From: Symsagittifera roscoffensis
Lineage: Eukaryota > Xenacoelomorpha > Acoela > Convolutidae
Assembly (NCBI RefSeq): GCF_963678635.1
Contig: NC_087064.1
Location: 49,335,346 to 49,399,345 of the forward strand
Length of the DNA stretch: 64,000 bases
Direction of reading: 5' to 3'
Part shown: one piece after another, positions 23,626 to 35,549 of the stretch
Position numbering within the stretch: the first letter of the stretch is position 1
How the letters are laid out: each line of letters opens with the position of its first letter
Program-made: the position numbers and the translations under genes
The notes under the pieces: model-generated
Told to the model about the DNA's origin: nothing
The model's database searches: none
What the model saw: the letters and a program-made list of their open reading frames with translations, nothing else

Positions 23626-24725
23626 TCGTATATCGAAGCATAGTCCTGAATGTTCCGACTGCACTTTAAGACCAATTAATAAGTTTTAAGTTGAAAAACC
23701 GATTTAAAAAATTGAAAAAAAAAGTAAAAATTTTGTTCGTCTTTTTTTCTTCATTCAAAGAGAGGTATTTAGGGTTTCGCATCCTAAAAATGTGACCAAA
23801 AAATTTGCCGTAATTTTAATTGGGAACGATTTAACCTGCCGTTTTTGCGTTTTACTAGAACGCAGTATATCGCGCGTCAATTATCCCAAATTAGCCGAAT
23901 TAGTCTTATCGCAAGTGAACTTTTTTGTTTGAGTTCCGGACAAGAATATCATTCAGATGTCATAAAGTTTTTTTCTAAAAAACGATTTAAAATTTTGAAA
24001 AATGAATGAATAAAAAAACGCATCCAATCATGAAAATTCTGTTTTTTTTTTTCAAAAGTCGGAACAAAAACTATACAAAAAACGATTGAAATATTTTATT
24101 AATTTTGAGTTTTCATTTTTAAACGTCGGACGAATGATTAGTAGGCACGTATAGAATGGACAATTATTAAAAAAAAAATTCTTCGAAAATTTCCTTCAAG
24201 AAGTTTCCAAATTCAATCGTGATCTCTCTCCCTAAAACATAAGCTGAGTTTCGAAGTTCTGGTACATAATTTTCAGATGCATGATTTTTTGTTTAGCCAA
24301 CCGTCCGTTTTTGACGAATTTTTGATACCCACTAAAAATTAATGTAATTGGGAGCTGAAAATTTTTTTGAAATCACTTGCGACCAGTATTTGTAAAAATT
24401 TGAGGGTTCAAAATTTGTTAATTTGACTAATTCGGGATAATAAACGTGGTATAATTTCCGTTCTCATATCGCGCGTAAATGCGGAATAAAACGCTTGAAA
24501 CTGAGTTGAGGCTAATAATTTTGTCTTTTTTTTGAGATACGAGACGCTTATTACATTAGCTTTTTTTCTTGTAATAGCATGTGGGGTGATCAAATGAAAA
24601 TTAATGAAATCAAAAGAACTTTTTCTTCAATTATTTAAAAAAAATTCTCAATAAAAAATTTCAATTGGCCTTAAAATGCAGCCAGCTCATTGAGAACTTT
24701 GAACTATAAGCAGTTTAATCTTTTT
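23626..24725. repeat. Repeat family H, apparent 1.1-kb unit with inverted ends
   Basis: It begins 'agactgctcgtata...cctgaatgttccgactgc' and ends with a diverged complement ('atgcagccagctcattgaga' ... 'ataagcagttta'). This orients the hairpin module inward from both ends and suggests that it is the terminal inverted repeat of a DNA transposon family. The interior has no recognisable transposase. Confidence 0.5.
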
Positions 24726-24813
24726 TAAAGAGGTTGACGTGCTAACAGAACATATTAATAGCTGCATGATGTAAAAAAAAATTTTAGTTACTAAAATTGC
24801 GGTAACCACAGTA

Positions 24814-25947
24814 AGCCCCACTGAACACAGGTGAATAGAAAACAAAAAAAACCTGTCTTGTTAAATAAAATACGGAAACGCGCTGCTCGACAAACTAATA
24901 AGGCAGGAGCGAATTCTAGCTGAAATCGAGTTTTCAAGAGTTTTTTGAAACACCTTGTAGTTCGAAATTGAACTTGATCTTCAATAAAAACAAGAGAAAG
25001 AATGTTCTCATAAAATTATTTGCTTGTTTTTTGAAATAAATCTTGCCCAGAACAAGCAAGCCACAGAGACTGTGTTTCAATCTCTATTTTTAATCAAACT
25101 GGTCAAAACAAGTTAACTCGACATTTAGTAATCATTACACAATAACACTTGATTTGAACAATGATACCGAGTCAGACAATTACATTCAAAATTATACCAC
25201 TAGTTGCTGGTCTAAATTAAAATCCATTAACAGTCAGTTTGAGAATTCAAGGCCAGTTTTAGACCAGTGATTGACAATTAGAGTAAAATTTGATAGGCCA
25301 AACTTTGATAGATTTTGAAGAAAACCCAAAAAACTTCAAAAAGTTTGGATTGATAAAGAAAAAAAAACGCGTTGGCAAAAAGCCCCACTGAACACAGGTG
25401 AATAGAAAACAAAAAAAACCTGTCTTGTTAAATAAAATACGGAAACGCGCTGCTCGACAAACTAATAAGGCAGGAGCGAATTCTAGCTGAAATCGAGTTT
25501 TCAAGAGTTTTTTGAAACACCTTGTAGTTCGAAATTGAACTTGATCTTCAATAAAAACAAGAGAAAGAATGTTCTCATAAAATTATTTGCTTGTTTTTTG
25601 AAATAAATCTTGCCCAGAACAAGCAAGCCACAGAGACTGTGTTTCAATTTCTATTTTTAATCAAACTGGTCAAAACAAGTTAACTCGACATTTAGTAATC
25701 ATTACACAATAACACTTGATTTGAACAATGATACCGAGTCAGACAATTACATTCAAAATTATACCACTAGTTGCTGGTCTAAATTAAAATCCATTAACAG
25801 TCAGTTTGAGAATTCAAGGCCAGTTTTAGACCAGTGATTGACAATTAGAGTAAAATTTGATAGGCCAAACTTTGATAGATTTTGAAGAAAACCCAAAAAA
25901 CTTCAAAAAGTTTGGATTGATAAAGAAAAAAAAACGCGTTGGCAAAA
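24814..25947 (+). repeat. 567-bp tandem duplication, nearly identical copies
   Basis: Unit one is 24814-25380 and unit two 25381-25947. Both begin agccccactgaacacaggtg and end cgcgttggcaaaaa. Comparing the two by eye I find one substitution (tctcta at about 25080 versus tttcta at about 25647). It is either a very recent duplication or an assembly duplication. It contains no recognisable gene. Confidence 0.95.
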
Positions 25948-27550
25948 AACTCGATTGTTAATCCCTTCGAAAAAGCTTGGTTTATCAAAATTATGAAAAA
26001 TGTCATATGCAAAAAAGTTTTGTGATAACTCTAAAATCTTTAAAAAAAGCGTTCACCTGAAAGGTTGAAGCGAATAATCACAATAAAAAATTTGAACATG
26101 AATAAAAAAAGGAGGTAAACTTTTTTAAAAAATAATCAAACATCAGATAATTTTAAAACAAGTTCAAAGTATAATTTTTTGACTCCGGCTAAAAAAAATG
26201 CTGTAAAAAATTGTTCCGGTCCAATTGAAAACGTTTCAAGCTCAACCAAATTTTTTCATTTGGAATCAATAAACCCTGTAGAAACAAAAAAGGCATTTGA
26301 AAATTTGAAATGAAAAAAAAAAAAATACAGCCACTACAGGACATTAACTACTTTGTTTTAAAAAACTACAGCTTGTGCTTTCTTTTTTGCTGAAAACGCT
26401 TTTTTTAAAAAAATTTCCAATGCCAAATTTTTCCAAAAAGTCTGAAAATTGCAAAATTTTACCAATGCTTTAAGGTAGTAACCAAAAAACTTCTGAGAAT
26501 TTTATTTCAATTTTTTTAAACTAAATTTTTGACATTCATGCTAATTTGATTTTGGTCAAAACGTAGCCCTATAGATGATGTTATAACGTGGTTGAAGAAA
26601 TAAGGTTTTATCGGAATGACCAATGAACTCTAACTCATTGCAGATATTCAGATCTGATAAAAAATTGTTACGGTCGACCAAGTAATTTTGCTAATAAATA
26701 AGAGTCATATGAACTTAGAGGTCTATTTTTAGTTCAATGGAGAGTGTTTTAGCAGAAAAAAAAAAATCTTATAAGTTTTTTAAGATCAGGAAATTAAAAA
26801 AGATGAAAAAAAATCGAAATAGGATATTTGTCATTATAAAAAGAAGCCAGTACTGCTGTTGGTTTTTGGATGAGAAAGATTTTGACTAAACAAATTGATT
26901 CATTTGGCACAAAAACAGATGATCAAAAAGTGAGCCAATTAAAATATCAGACAACAACATAATTGTTTTTCATTTAAAAAACTAAATCTCTGACATGCTA
27001 AAAATTTGCGCAACCAGTATAGAATGAATGCCAGTTTAATTATTTTACAGAAAAGTGAATACTTGGGAAACGCCACAAAAAAATCTGTAAACAAGATCCA
27101 ATAACCACAAAATTTGTCACAAAAAACTGGATTTCAGCTAGAGTTGCACCTGCCTTATTAGTTTGTCCGGTTTGAATTTCTTGTTGCCTAATTTTAGAGA
27201 AGTTTTTAAAAAACGTTTTAAAAACGAGCGAAAAAAAATTCAACCACCAGATTTTACACCACTCAATTCAAGATAAAAATGACCTGATAAACAAAATGTT
27301 CAGAATTTTTTTCTGTCAAATATCAAAAAATAACTTTTCCAAAGGGTAGGTTTGTTCTTTTTTTTCTATTTTTTCATGCAGGTTTTTATTTCCAAGATTT
27401 TTGCTGTACAAGGGAATCCACAAATTTTGATACTTGCTCTGAGACGTATCAAAATAGACTAAATATAGTTTTATGTCGCTCTTTTAAGTGATCTTGGTGC
27501 AATATCCTCAATCCGAGACATATTATTATGATTTTTTACAGAAGACATTA
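25948..27550. other. AT-rich intergenic DNA, no gene seen
   Basis: A- and T-rich homopolymer runs and short chance frames only. No domain, splice-supported exon or repeat terminus was recognised. Confidence 0.5.
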
Positions 27551-27559
27551 CGGCCCTGG

Positions 27560-30340
27560 ATAAAAATATTTCTTTTAATTTACACATCTTTAATATCATT
27601 GATAATTTTTCAACAGAATTTAGGGTAGCATCCAAGGGAGTTGTTGTTCCCGAATTCCAAATTTTCCAAAGTTCATTTGAGTTTATGTCGATTTTCGCAA
27701 ACTTGACATCGACATGTCAGTCTCCGTGAGCAAATGTTTTCGAGGTTATATTCAATCATGAAATAGTTATTGTACACTTCAGCGATTTTGTTGTTCTGAT
27801 GTTTTGATTGGTCAAGATTGAACATAATCTTTTTTCCAATTGCAATTGCTAAGAATGTATCTCTTGTCCAGAAATTGTTTTTTGTTATTGCTTAGACAAA
27901 ATTCGCGTTTTAAAGAAGTTCAATTCTTGCGTTTTGGTTTTCATCCGATATGCATTGGGTATGAACAAAAGATTCCCACTCGATGTTGTATCTGACTTCG
28001 ATTATGTCAAAAAACATTAAAAGAACGTGCTTTTCATGATATACGGATAGTGCAAAAGTGGGAGACTTTTTAACTTTTCTTTAAGTTTCAAACTTCTAGT
28101 TCCCAGGATCCACTTTGAAGCATTTTCATTTATGTTTTTGACCATCTTCAAGTCTGATCTTTTGGTCTTCCATGAAAGTGCTGCGTATGAGATGATTGGG
28201 ACGAAGTAGCTTCTATAGAGTTACTTTTTGGCATGCCAATTTTTACCGTTTGCGATGTTTCGTTTAATAGTAGAGACGCTTTCACTGCTTTCTTTCACCT
28301 TCTATCTGCGTTTGCCGACCAAGACATATCCTTTGACACAATTATAACGAAATCTTTTTACGTCTCCGTTTGTTGCAGTGGTTTTTGACTTAGCGAGATG
28401 CTTGTGTTTCTTTTCAGGCTCAGAATTTTTTTTTTGATATTTTTTGTCATCAAGTTTTGTCTGTACCATTAAAATATTCTGGCCACTCTTGGCAACAGTT
28501 TTTGAGAAAAAGCAATAGCAAATTTTGGCTCTCTGCTTTCGAAATCTAAGGTAGCATTCAAGTAGATCCAGTACTTTTCCTACAACATCATTGTTTTGTA
28601 AATTCTCTATTAACTTCTCATGGCTTCCTTTGTCAAACGGTTTTTCGAAATCAAGGTACAAAGCCGTCAGTGTTCGAAAAAATAGTCATACACGTCACTC
28701 AAGTATAGAGCCATTTGTGCAATTGTAGACATATTTTTCGTGTACCCATGCTATACTCTATATATTTTATCAAAAACTAATTTTTCGATGGCTTTCGACA
28801 TACAGGCGAAAAGCGAGATGAGACAATAATTGGAAATATCTTGTTTGTCTCCATCTTGAAACAGGCGTATAAGATTTCTCGTTTTCCATAAGGTATAGTA
28901 GATATGTTTATTTGCATCTGTTTTGAAGACAAATGACAATAAGAGAGCTAAATACTTTGCAAATTTTTGAGAGGTAGGTATTTGTCACTTTGAACCAGTC
29001 GCTCAAGTTCAATTTAAGCTTGTACGGTTGGTGAATGGACTTGTAGAGTTCTTTAACATTTTTTTCGACACTTACATTTAATACTGGGTTTCTAGTATTA
29101 GCTGGAGTTATATAAAGTTGTTTTTTTTTGCGCTTGTGATCGAAATACAAATCTTATTTTTTGGCTTCAACAAAGTTTGAGGATTCCATATATTTCCAGT
29201 TTGTTCTGTCGAAATTGTTGTCTCCTACAATAATTGTGAGATTTATTACTTGCTTTAGACAAAGCTCGTCCATACATTCAAGGAGCGCTGATAGAAGAAG
29301 TGGCGAAAATCTGTACGGACTGTTTTTTGGGGCACTGTAGATGCAGCATATCAGGCACTTGTAGTCGTTGAAGTCAAGCTGAACATATACTGGGTTTCCG
29401 TCAAGTACCAGGTTTCCGTCAAACAGACATTTTCGAAGTGATTACAATTTGTAATGACATTTGAGAAGTCCACACGTTTTGAAGTCTTCAAGGCTCCTTA
29501 AAAAATAACAGAAGTAAGAATGATCTATGTTCAAATTGATTTACGGAGAGTCATGACGATGTTGCTCCCTCGTTCGTTTGGACTTTTTCCAATTCTTTTC
29601 CAATCTTCTTATACAATTTCAGATCACAAATTTTGAGCTCGTTTCCTAGTGTTCCAGATTGGATCCTTTCCAAGCAGTGAAAAATCTTGTCTTGCTTTTT
29701 CGGCATTCAATTCTATGCTCACAAACTCTAATTTGCCGGAATTCTCGAGCTTGCTGAAGGACAGGAGAATCAGTCGTCTAGGAAATTTCTTAGCAACTGA
29801 GGCATTTGTTCATGCCTGTCCCTCTTGATAGGACCCGATACGTTTTGTTTCGGTTATCCTACATTCAATTGACAGAAGGCTAATGTTTTAGATACATCCC
29901 TCATTCTGTGCTCATAACGCTCACGTTCAAATTTTAAAGTACTTTCAGGTAGCCCTCTCACTCGAATGCTTTCTGGGCGTTTGGTTCCACTTTTACTTTG
30001 CTGTTGGTTGGTCTGAATCTATGTGCTTTGCTTGGGGTTTGGTAACCGCGTCTTTACAAATGATTCCTTTAGCACACAGATGGCCTTTTTGATTTCAGTT
30101 ACTTTTGTTTGATGAGGTTACAACTGCTCATCGTCTTTTGGTTGTTGAAACGTTGCTGTTGTTTCATTAATCCTATCTCGTTATTTTTGTGGCTCACAGT
30201 CATTGCACAAAAGAAGTTTTGATCCTCTTTTGCTGGATCTTCGGTAGATCTTAACCTTGTTTTCTTGTTTTTTGAGACAAAAATGTGACTATCGTGCCCA
30301 ACATACTTGAGTGGTCACTCAAGTGTTTTTGAGTCTGTAT
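27560..30340 (-). pseudogene. CR1/L2/Jockey-type non-LTR retrotransposon, ORF1 + endonuclease + RT, decayed
   Basis: In minus-strand order: an ORF1 remnant with 'ESIRVRGLPESTLKFERERY' (about 29985-29925), and a terminal piece starting MPKKQDKIFHCLERIQSGTL (about 29705). Next is an apurinic-type endonuclease with 'CIYSAPKNSPYRFSPLLLSA' and 'NLTIIVGDNNFDRTNW' (about 29345-29190), the SDH/GDFN region. The RT has 'ISNYCLISLFACMSKAIEKL' (about 28840-28780) and 'LYLDFEKPFDKGSHEKLIEN' (about 28665-28605), which are RT blocks 2 and 3. The thumb follows: 'YFVPIISYAALSWKTKRSDL' (about 28220-28160). Frames are interrupted throughout. I do not find the catalytic FADD box between 'RKQRAKI' and the thumb, and the spacing there is too short, so that core appears deleted. 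Confidence 0.85.
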
Positions 30341-31911
30341 TCCAAAGTTCGTAACTCGCTGATTCTACATTCAATCTGTACTCAAAACTTATCTCTTTTT
30401 TCAAAATTTATCTCCTGTATTCAAAAAAATCTGTATTCTGTATTCAAAATTTATTTTTAATTTTCAAAATTTACGGACTTAAATTTATTCAAAATTTAAA
30501 TCGGTAACTCGCTGACTCTAGATTTAATCTGCATTCAAATTATGTGTAGAAACAGATTCCGGGGAAGGCGGGCGGAAGGGAGTTTGGGGCGGATTTTTCT
30601 CACAGTTTCAACCAACTGCATTTTGCTACTATGTTTTTTTTACTCTGGTATTTATAGTGATTTAGGAGATATCATAAAATATGTTTGATCGACAAATTTT
30701 GGAAATAAAAAATGTTAATAAGGCTTTCTTTGAGAAAATCCTAGATATGACCATGAATATATCTAAAATACTTTCGCTTCTGTAAAAGAGGAGCCTTGAA
30801 GGTTGCGATCAAAACTTTAAAGTATCTAGAGTCTTTTTTGTGTATCTAAAGCAACAAGAAGGATAATAAAAAATTATATGTTGGTTATATCAGGCTATCA
30901 GGACTCCATAGAAAGATTTGAAGAAAAATGGAAGGTTGAATCAACAAACACAGTATGATCGCCCTACACAATATCCTTCCCCACGCGCAATTTCAAGCAC
31001 AAAGTGATGTGTTTTTCTTCAATCTTGAAGTAACGCTTTATCTAGTTAGCTCGTCGCAAATAGCGTGCACATGATGAGTTCTCAAATTTTGCACTCTTCA
31101 ACAACGGGTCTATTTCTTTCTGCAGATTTGAAAAACTTAGAAAAAAATGACCAGGTAAGGTAACGAAAAAGCGGAACGAAAAATGTGGCAAAAGTTCGTA
31201 TCCTATAAATTGGTAATTAAACGAAGCGTTTTTTGTGACATTCTTTGAGTTAAATTTTGTAGGACTCTGAAGGATTTTTATTAAAAAGTTGTTGGAGAAA
31301 TTGGGTAAAAATGTCAAATTTTCAAAAAGAAATCACTGTAAAAGCTACACCCAATAGTTGCATCGTTTTTTTCTAGTTTAGTTATAGTATACATAGAAAA
31401 ATCTTTTTTCAAAAGACCAAAAGCACATTCGACAAAATATATCCTCAGATAACGCACTGACTTAAAAAAAAATAAAAGTAAGATTTAATTACTATTTATC
31501 TCTATTTAAGGAAGAATACACGGTGACAATCTATGGTAAGAAGTCATGGAAAAATTTCAAATTTATTTGAGTTTTTTTTCTGATTTGTTTCTTATAATTT
31601 GATATTGCTATAATTAATTAATTATGTGAAAATTGAAGTTTTTTTACTGTAAAATCTGAGTTTGACTTACACTTGCCTCTTAGAATTTCTTTCAATTTAC
31701 TAAAAAAAAAATTTTTTTAGTTTGTTTTGATGCTGATTCGTGGATGCCTGATCATTTATTTCAAATAGTTGTTCGGACCATCCCTTAGATGTTCTAAGAA
31801 ACTTTTTTCTGGTGTTTTTATTCACGCAAAATTTTGTACAACGATTTCAAATCAAAACACCTGACTTGGGCTCATAGAGCAATGTATTTCGATAAATTAA
31901 ACAGAAACGGA

Positions 31912-32154
31912 TCTAGGATTTTCTCGAGTGGGACAGATTTTCAAAAAAATTAGTCGACCAAATTGATTTTCCGAAATCACCCAAATCACTGTAAAGACCC
32001 AACTTGGCCAAATTTTGTGCTGCGCTTCAGGCGAATTTTCAAATTTTTGCGTTATCAGGCGTTTTAGGTTTTTTGGAAAGAATTGACCTCGAAATTGCGT
32101 TTTTTGGCACGCGGCCCCTCCTTTAAATTATTAGTATATATATATATATATGAT

Positions 32155-32185
<31 letters not shown>

Positions 32186-32349
32186 ATATATATTCGCGTC
32201 AAAGGCGCAATTAGAAAAAATTTTAGATTGGTCAGCCAAAAATGGCTGTCTTAAAATAGCACCATCAGCGTGGACCCTTTGGGTCTTCAGAGGGTCGAAT
32301 CTCTGCGAGGAGGCGTCCGATAGCCCTTCCCCCACTAAAACCGGTACTG
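31912..32349 (-). mobile_element. hAT-type MITE carrying a (TA)n microsatellite (438 bp)
   Basis: It starts cagaaacggatctagg and ends aaaaccggtactg. The flanks aaattaaa (31904-31911) and aaaataaa (32350-32357) match 7 of 8. The family interior is intact except that the usual 'tatactaattttt' site has expanded into a TA repeat. Confidence 0.75.
32132..32194. repeat. (TA)n microsatellite
   Basis: Alternating ta/at over about 60 bp with short interruptions, inside the hAT MITE at 31912-32349. Confidence 0.9.
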
Positions 32350-32588
32350 AAAATAAATCTTAAACAGCAACTTAATTAGGCACAAAAAAGATTTTAATTT
32401 GATTTGCGTAACGAAGATGCAAAAACCCAATAATAAAAGATGAGTCCTTGATGGATGTGAAAACTGATAAAAAAAGGTTATTGATAGAGCTTTCGTAATT
32501 CAAAATTTTATCACCATCAACTTCATTGAAGGCCGCTTAAAGCAGTTTTTTTTGTGAAACTTCTTGTTTAATAACCTGATGAAAAAAA

Positions 32589-32655
32589 CAAGACTGCTCG
32601 TAAACCAGGTCAGGGCAAAGCCTTGAATGTTCTGACATACCCTTAGCTGGTATAG
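32589..32655 (-). repeat. Repeat family H, terminal module in reverse
   Basis: 'aagactgctcgtaaacc', followed by 'ggtcagggcaaagccttga' and 'atgttctgacatac', is the reverse-oriented, mutated hairpin module. Confidence 0.5.
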
Positions 32656-32958
32656 TTTTCGAATAGATTTTCTTCATATTCATTTTGGTACTTTGTAATT
32701 TTGTACTGGCAAAATCAACTGCAAGTGCTAAGAATTGAGTAGAACTAATATAACTAATTAAAGTTGGCCTCAGTTCAATTTTGAACGATTGCGATTGCGG
32801 ATAATTTGCTACGCATAAGTAGTTTGCGTACTGGAACTACCAAATTATTTTTCGAGCAGCTATGACATCCGCATTTTAGTCTACAGGGTATTTTCAAAAC
32901 GAGTTTTTTTATAAATCTTTTCTCGTTTCTCAAACATTTGGGCTACTTAAGTGACTTT

Positions 32959-33563
32959 GTTTTGCAGTAGGCAGCAAAATTCACAGAATTTTGATGATAT
33001 TGACTCATTGAGTTGGATTATTTTTCGCTTATGCCTGTTTTTTGTGATATAATGAATTGCCAGAAAGTTACGAGGAAAAAGACTGCTAGGAATTCTACCG
33101 GCTTTATATGAGGCAATTTTGATGCAAAATTTTGGACTAAAATTGCACACTTAAATCGGGTAAATACATTTGGTTCAAAAATAAGGTGGTAAACAGGGGC
33201 CCTTAATGCAAGAATAACTATAACTGAACTTATTTATCGCCTTAATTTTGAACCAAATGAACTGACCCAATATGAGAGTGTAATTTTAGTTCAAAGTTTC
33301 GTAAAAAAGAAGGTAAAACTCCAAACAATTTTTATCTTCATCATTTTGCGTCCAAATATATCCCAACTTGAGAAACACGAGTGTAAAATTTCTGTTTTAG
33401 TTCATTTTATCTGACTAATTAATTCAGCACTATAGCAGATTGCTCAGTTCAAACTGCAGTGAAAATCCCTCGAAGCGCAAAAAACATTTGGCAACAAAAA
33501 AACAATCCAACTCAATGAATATTATCATTACAATTCGGCAAATTCTGCTGCCCACTGCAAAAT
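32959..33563. repeat. Long foldback element (about 600 bp)
   Basis: The left outer arm (ttttgcagtaggcagcaaaa ... cattgagttggatt) is the imperfect reverse complement of the right outer arm (aatccaactcaatga ... ctgctgcccactgcaaaa). The inner parts also pair: 'catttggttcaaaa' near 33169 with 'ttttgaaccaaatg' near 33247. The centre is close to 33215. No coding capacity; a foldback transposon is likely. Confidence 0.8.
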
Positions 33564-34017
33564 TTTTTACTGTGTAAAGATTTGTGAAAAGAGAAAAGAT
33601 TTATGAAAAACAGGCGTTGAAAAAACCCTGCAGTGCAAGTAAATTCGCTTGGCTATCCCAAGATTTCCGAATCGATATCATTGTAAAATTGGTGAAAATT
33701 AGGGAAAAAAACCACACCAGGCATATATATTACTCAAAAACAAAAAGAAAAACTGAAAGCAAAGCAATATTTTTTTGCTGGCTGACTTTAAATTTAAGTC
33801 AAGACTGATCGTATCAAATCAAACCCATGAATATTCAGATTGCTGAATCAATTCAACAGCATCCGTTTTCAATGATCATGTAGAAAAAAATCTTTAAAAT
33901 TATTTAAAGCAGCATGTAAAACATTGTTCAGAACCAAGTTAACATCTTCCAACCCCTCAAATCACAATGTTAACATCTCAAGCGCTATAAAAGGTAAATA
34001 TTATCATGCCCAGGTCG

Positions 34018-34132
34018 AGGTCCCAGACTCATGTTCAGACTTTAAGGATCGTGCCACATCCGGATTTAGACCCAAATTGCATAGTCGCGCCGAGAATTTG
34101 AGCCTGGAAAGTCTGGACATGAGTCTGCCCTT
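34018..34132. repeat. Short inverted repeat (about 115 bp)
   Basis: 'cagactcatgttcagactt' (34024-34042) pairs with 'aagtctggacatgagtctg' (34109-34127), flanking a mixed-composition core. It is probably a small MITE or foldback unit. The open frame that crosses it (33924-34136) is therefore not taken as a gene. Confidence 0.6.
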
Positions 34133-34730
34133 TTAAGTGTACAAAAATATTATAGCCAAATCTTAAGATTTTCATAAGAATATTTACACATTTAATAAAT
34201 TTGCATTTTTTCCATTTTTATTTGTAAAGTTTTTACTCCACACAAAATGATACCTCCGTGTACAACACGATAAAACTCGCATCTTTAAATTAAAGGGTGG
34301 TTCAATAATTTTTCCTGGCTTCAAATTGGATTGAATCTAAGGCGTTTACGCTATGGGTTAATCTAAATTTTGCACTGAATACCTAAAAATGACCAAATAG
34401 ACTGCCCGTTTTCTCGAAAAGTTCTGGGGGCTTGCAATTCTTAGGTTACTTTTTTCAATACTGACATCATGTCACCAAGATGTTCCTGAAAGTATAAAAA
34501 AAATTGGCTAAACAGTTGAAAATTGATTAAAAAACACCCCCACCGCAAAGATTCCGTAACTTTTTTTCTTCAAAAATTGGAAAAATTATAAGAGAAGAGC
34601 AGTTTCATTCATTTGATAGGCAGTAACCATTAACACAATTTTTTGGGAGAAGATAGAGTTTATGTACATCAGATATTGCATGGGAGAGTCTTCCTTTTTT
34701 GAAAAAAACTTACTCTCAACCAGGGGCGGA

Positions 34731-35168
34731 TCTAGGATTTTCTCGAGGGGGGGGGGGGGGTCGGATTTTCAAAAAGAAATCGAAAATTTTGACGACCTTT
34801 TTTTAGGTCGACCAAATTGATTTTTTGAGCTCTCCCAAAGCACTGTTTTGCCCCTATTTTGGCCAAATTTTCTGCGCCCCAGTCAAACTTTTGAAAAAAA
34901 ACAGTCAAAAAAAGCGTTTTTAGGCACTTTTTGGAAAATTTTGACCAAAAAATTGAGTTTTTTCGGCGCGCGCTCCCCCCTCAAAATTAGTAAATATTGG
35001 CGCCCAAGGCGCCTTTAGAAAAATTTTAGGGTCGGTCGGCCAAAAGTGGGTTTCTTAAAAAGTACCAAAGGGGGGACCCTTTGGGTCGGCAGGGTGTCGA
35101 ATCCCTGAGGGGAGGGGGGTGGGGGCGTTCGCGCCGCCCCCCCCCCCTTCCCCCTAAATCCGCCCCTG
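34731..35168 (-). mobile_element. hAT-type MITE, full length, perfect 8-bp TSD (438 bp)
   Basis: It starts caggggcggatctagg and ends aaatccgcccctg. The 8-mer ctctcaac is duplicated at 34723-34730 and 35169-35176. This is the longest clean copy and a good reference for the family. Confidence 0.93.
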
Positions 35169-35549
35169 CTCTCAACAATGAGGTTAAATTAAAAACAGCA
35201 ATGTACTGAAATGCCATGTATCAAAAACTCTATTCAAATTCAAAACAAAGGTTTGAACTGTATCAAATTGAAAATGAATAACATTTGATCTTCTTGTAAG
35301 CGTAAAAACCAATCAAAAGATTTCCTTTCACACAATAGATATTACCAAACATCTCTACAAAATGAAAACTAGAATAAACTGGAATTGTCAAAAATAAAAA
35401 CAAAGACTCCGTTCAGAAACATGCTTTGATTTGTTTTTGATCATATCATATCTCGAGGCGGAGCCATAAGGAGCTCATGATATTTCGCATCAGACAATAT
35501 ACCAATATCTGTTCATATTCTCCAAACCAGAGAAAAAATTCGTACAACG

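Noticed and set aside
31390-31470. Minus-strand 'YLRIYFVECAFGLLKKDF', reminiscent of PIF/Harbinger transposase
   Set aside because: Only one short motif is seen, with no neighbouring catalytic blocks or inverted termini; too little to call.
33924-34136. 70-aa plus-strand frame
   Set aside because: It spans a small inverted-repeat element and has no domain or splice signals.
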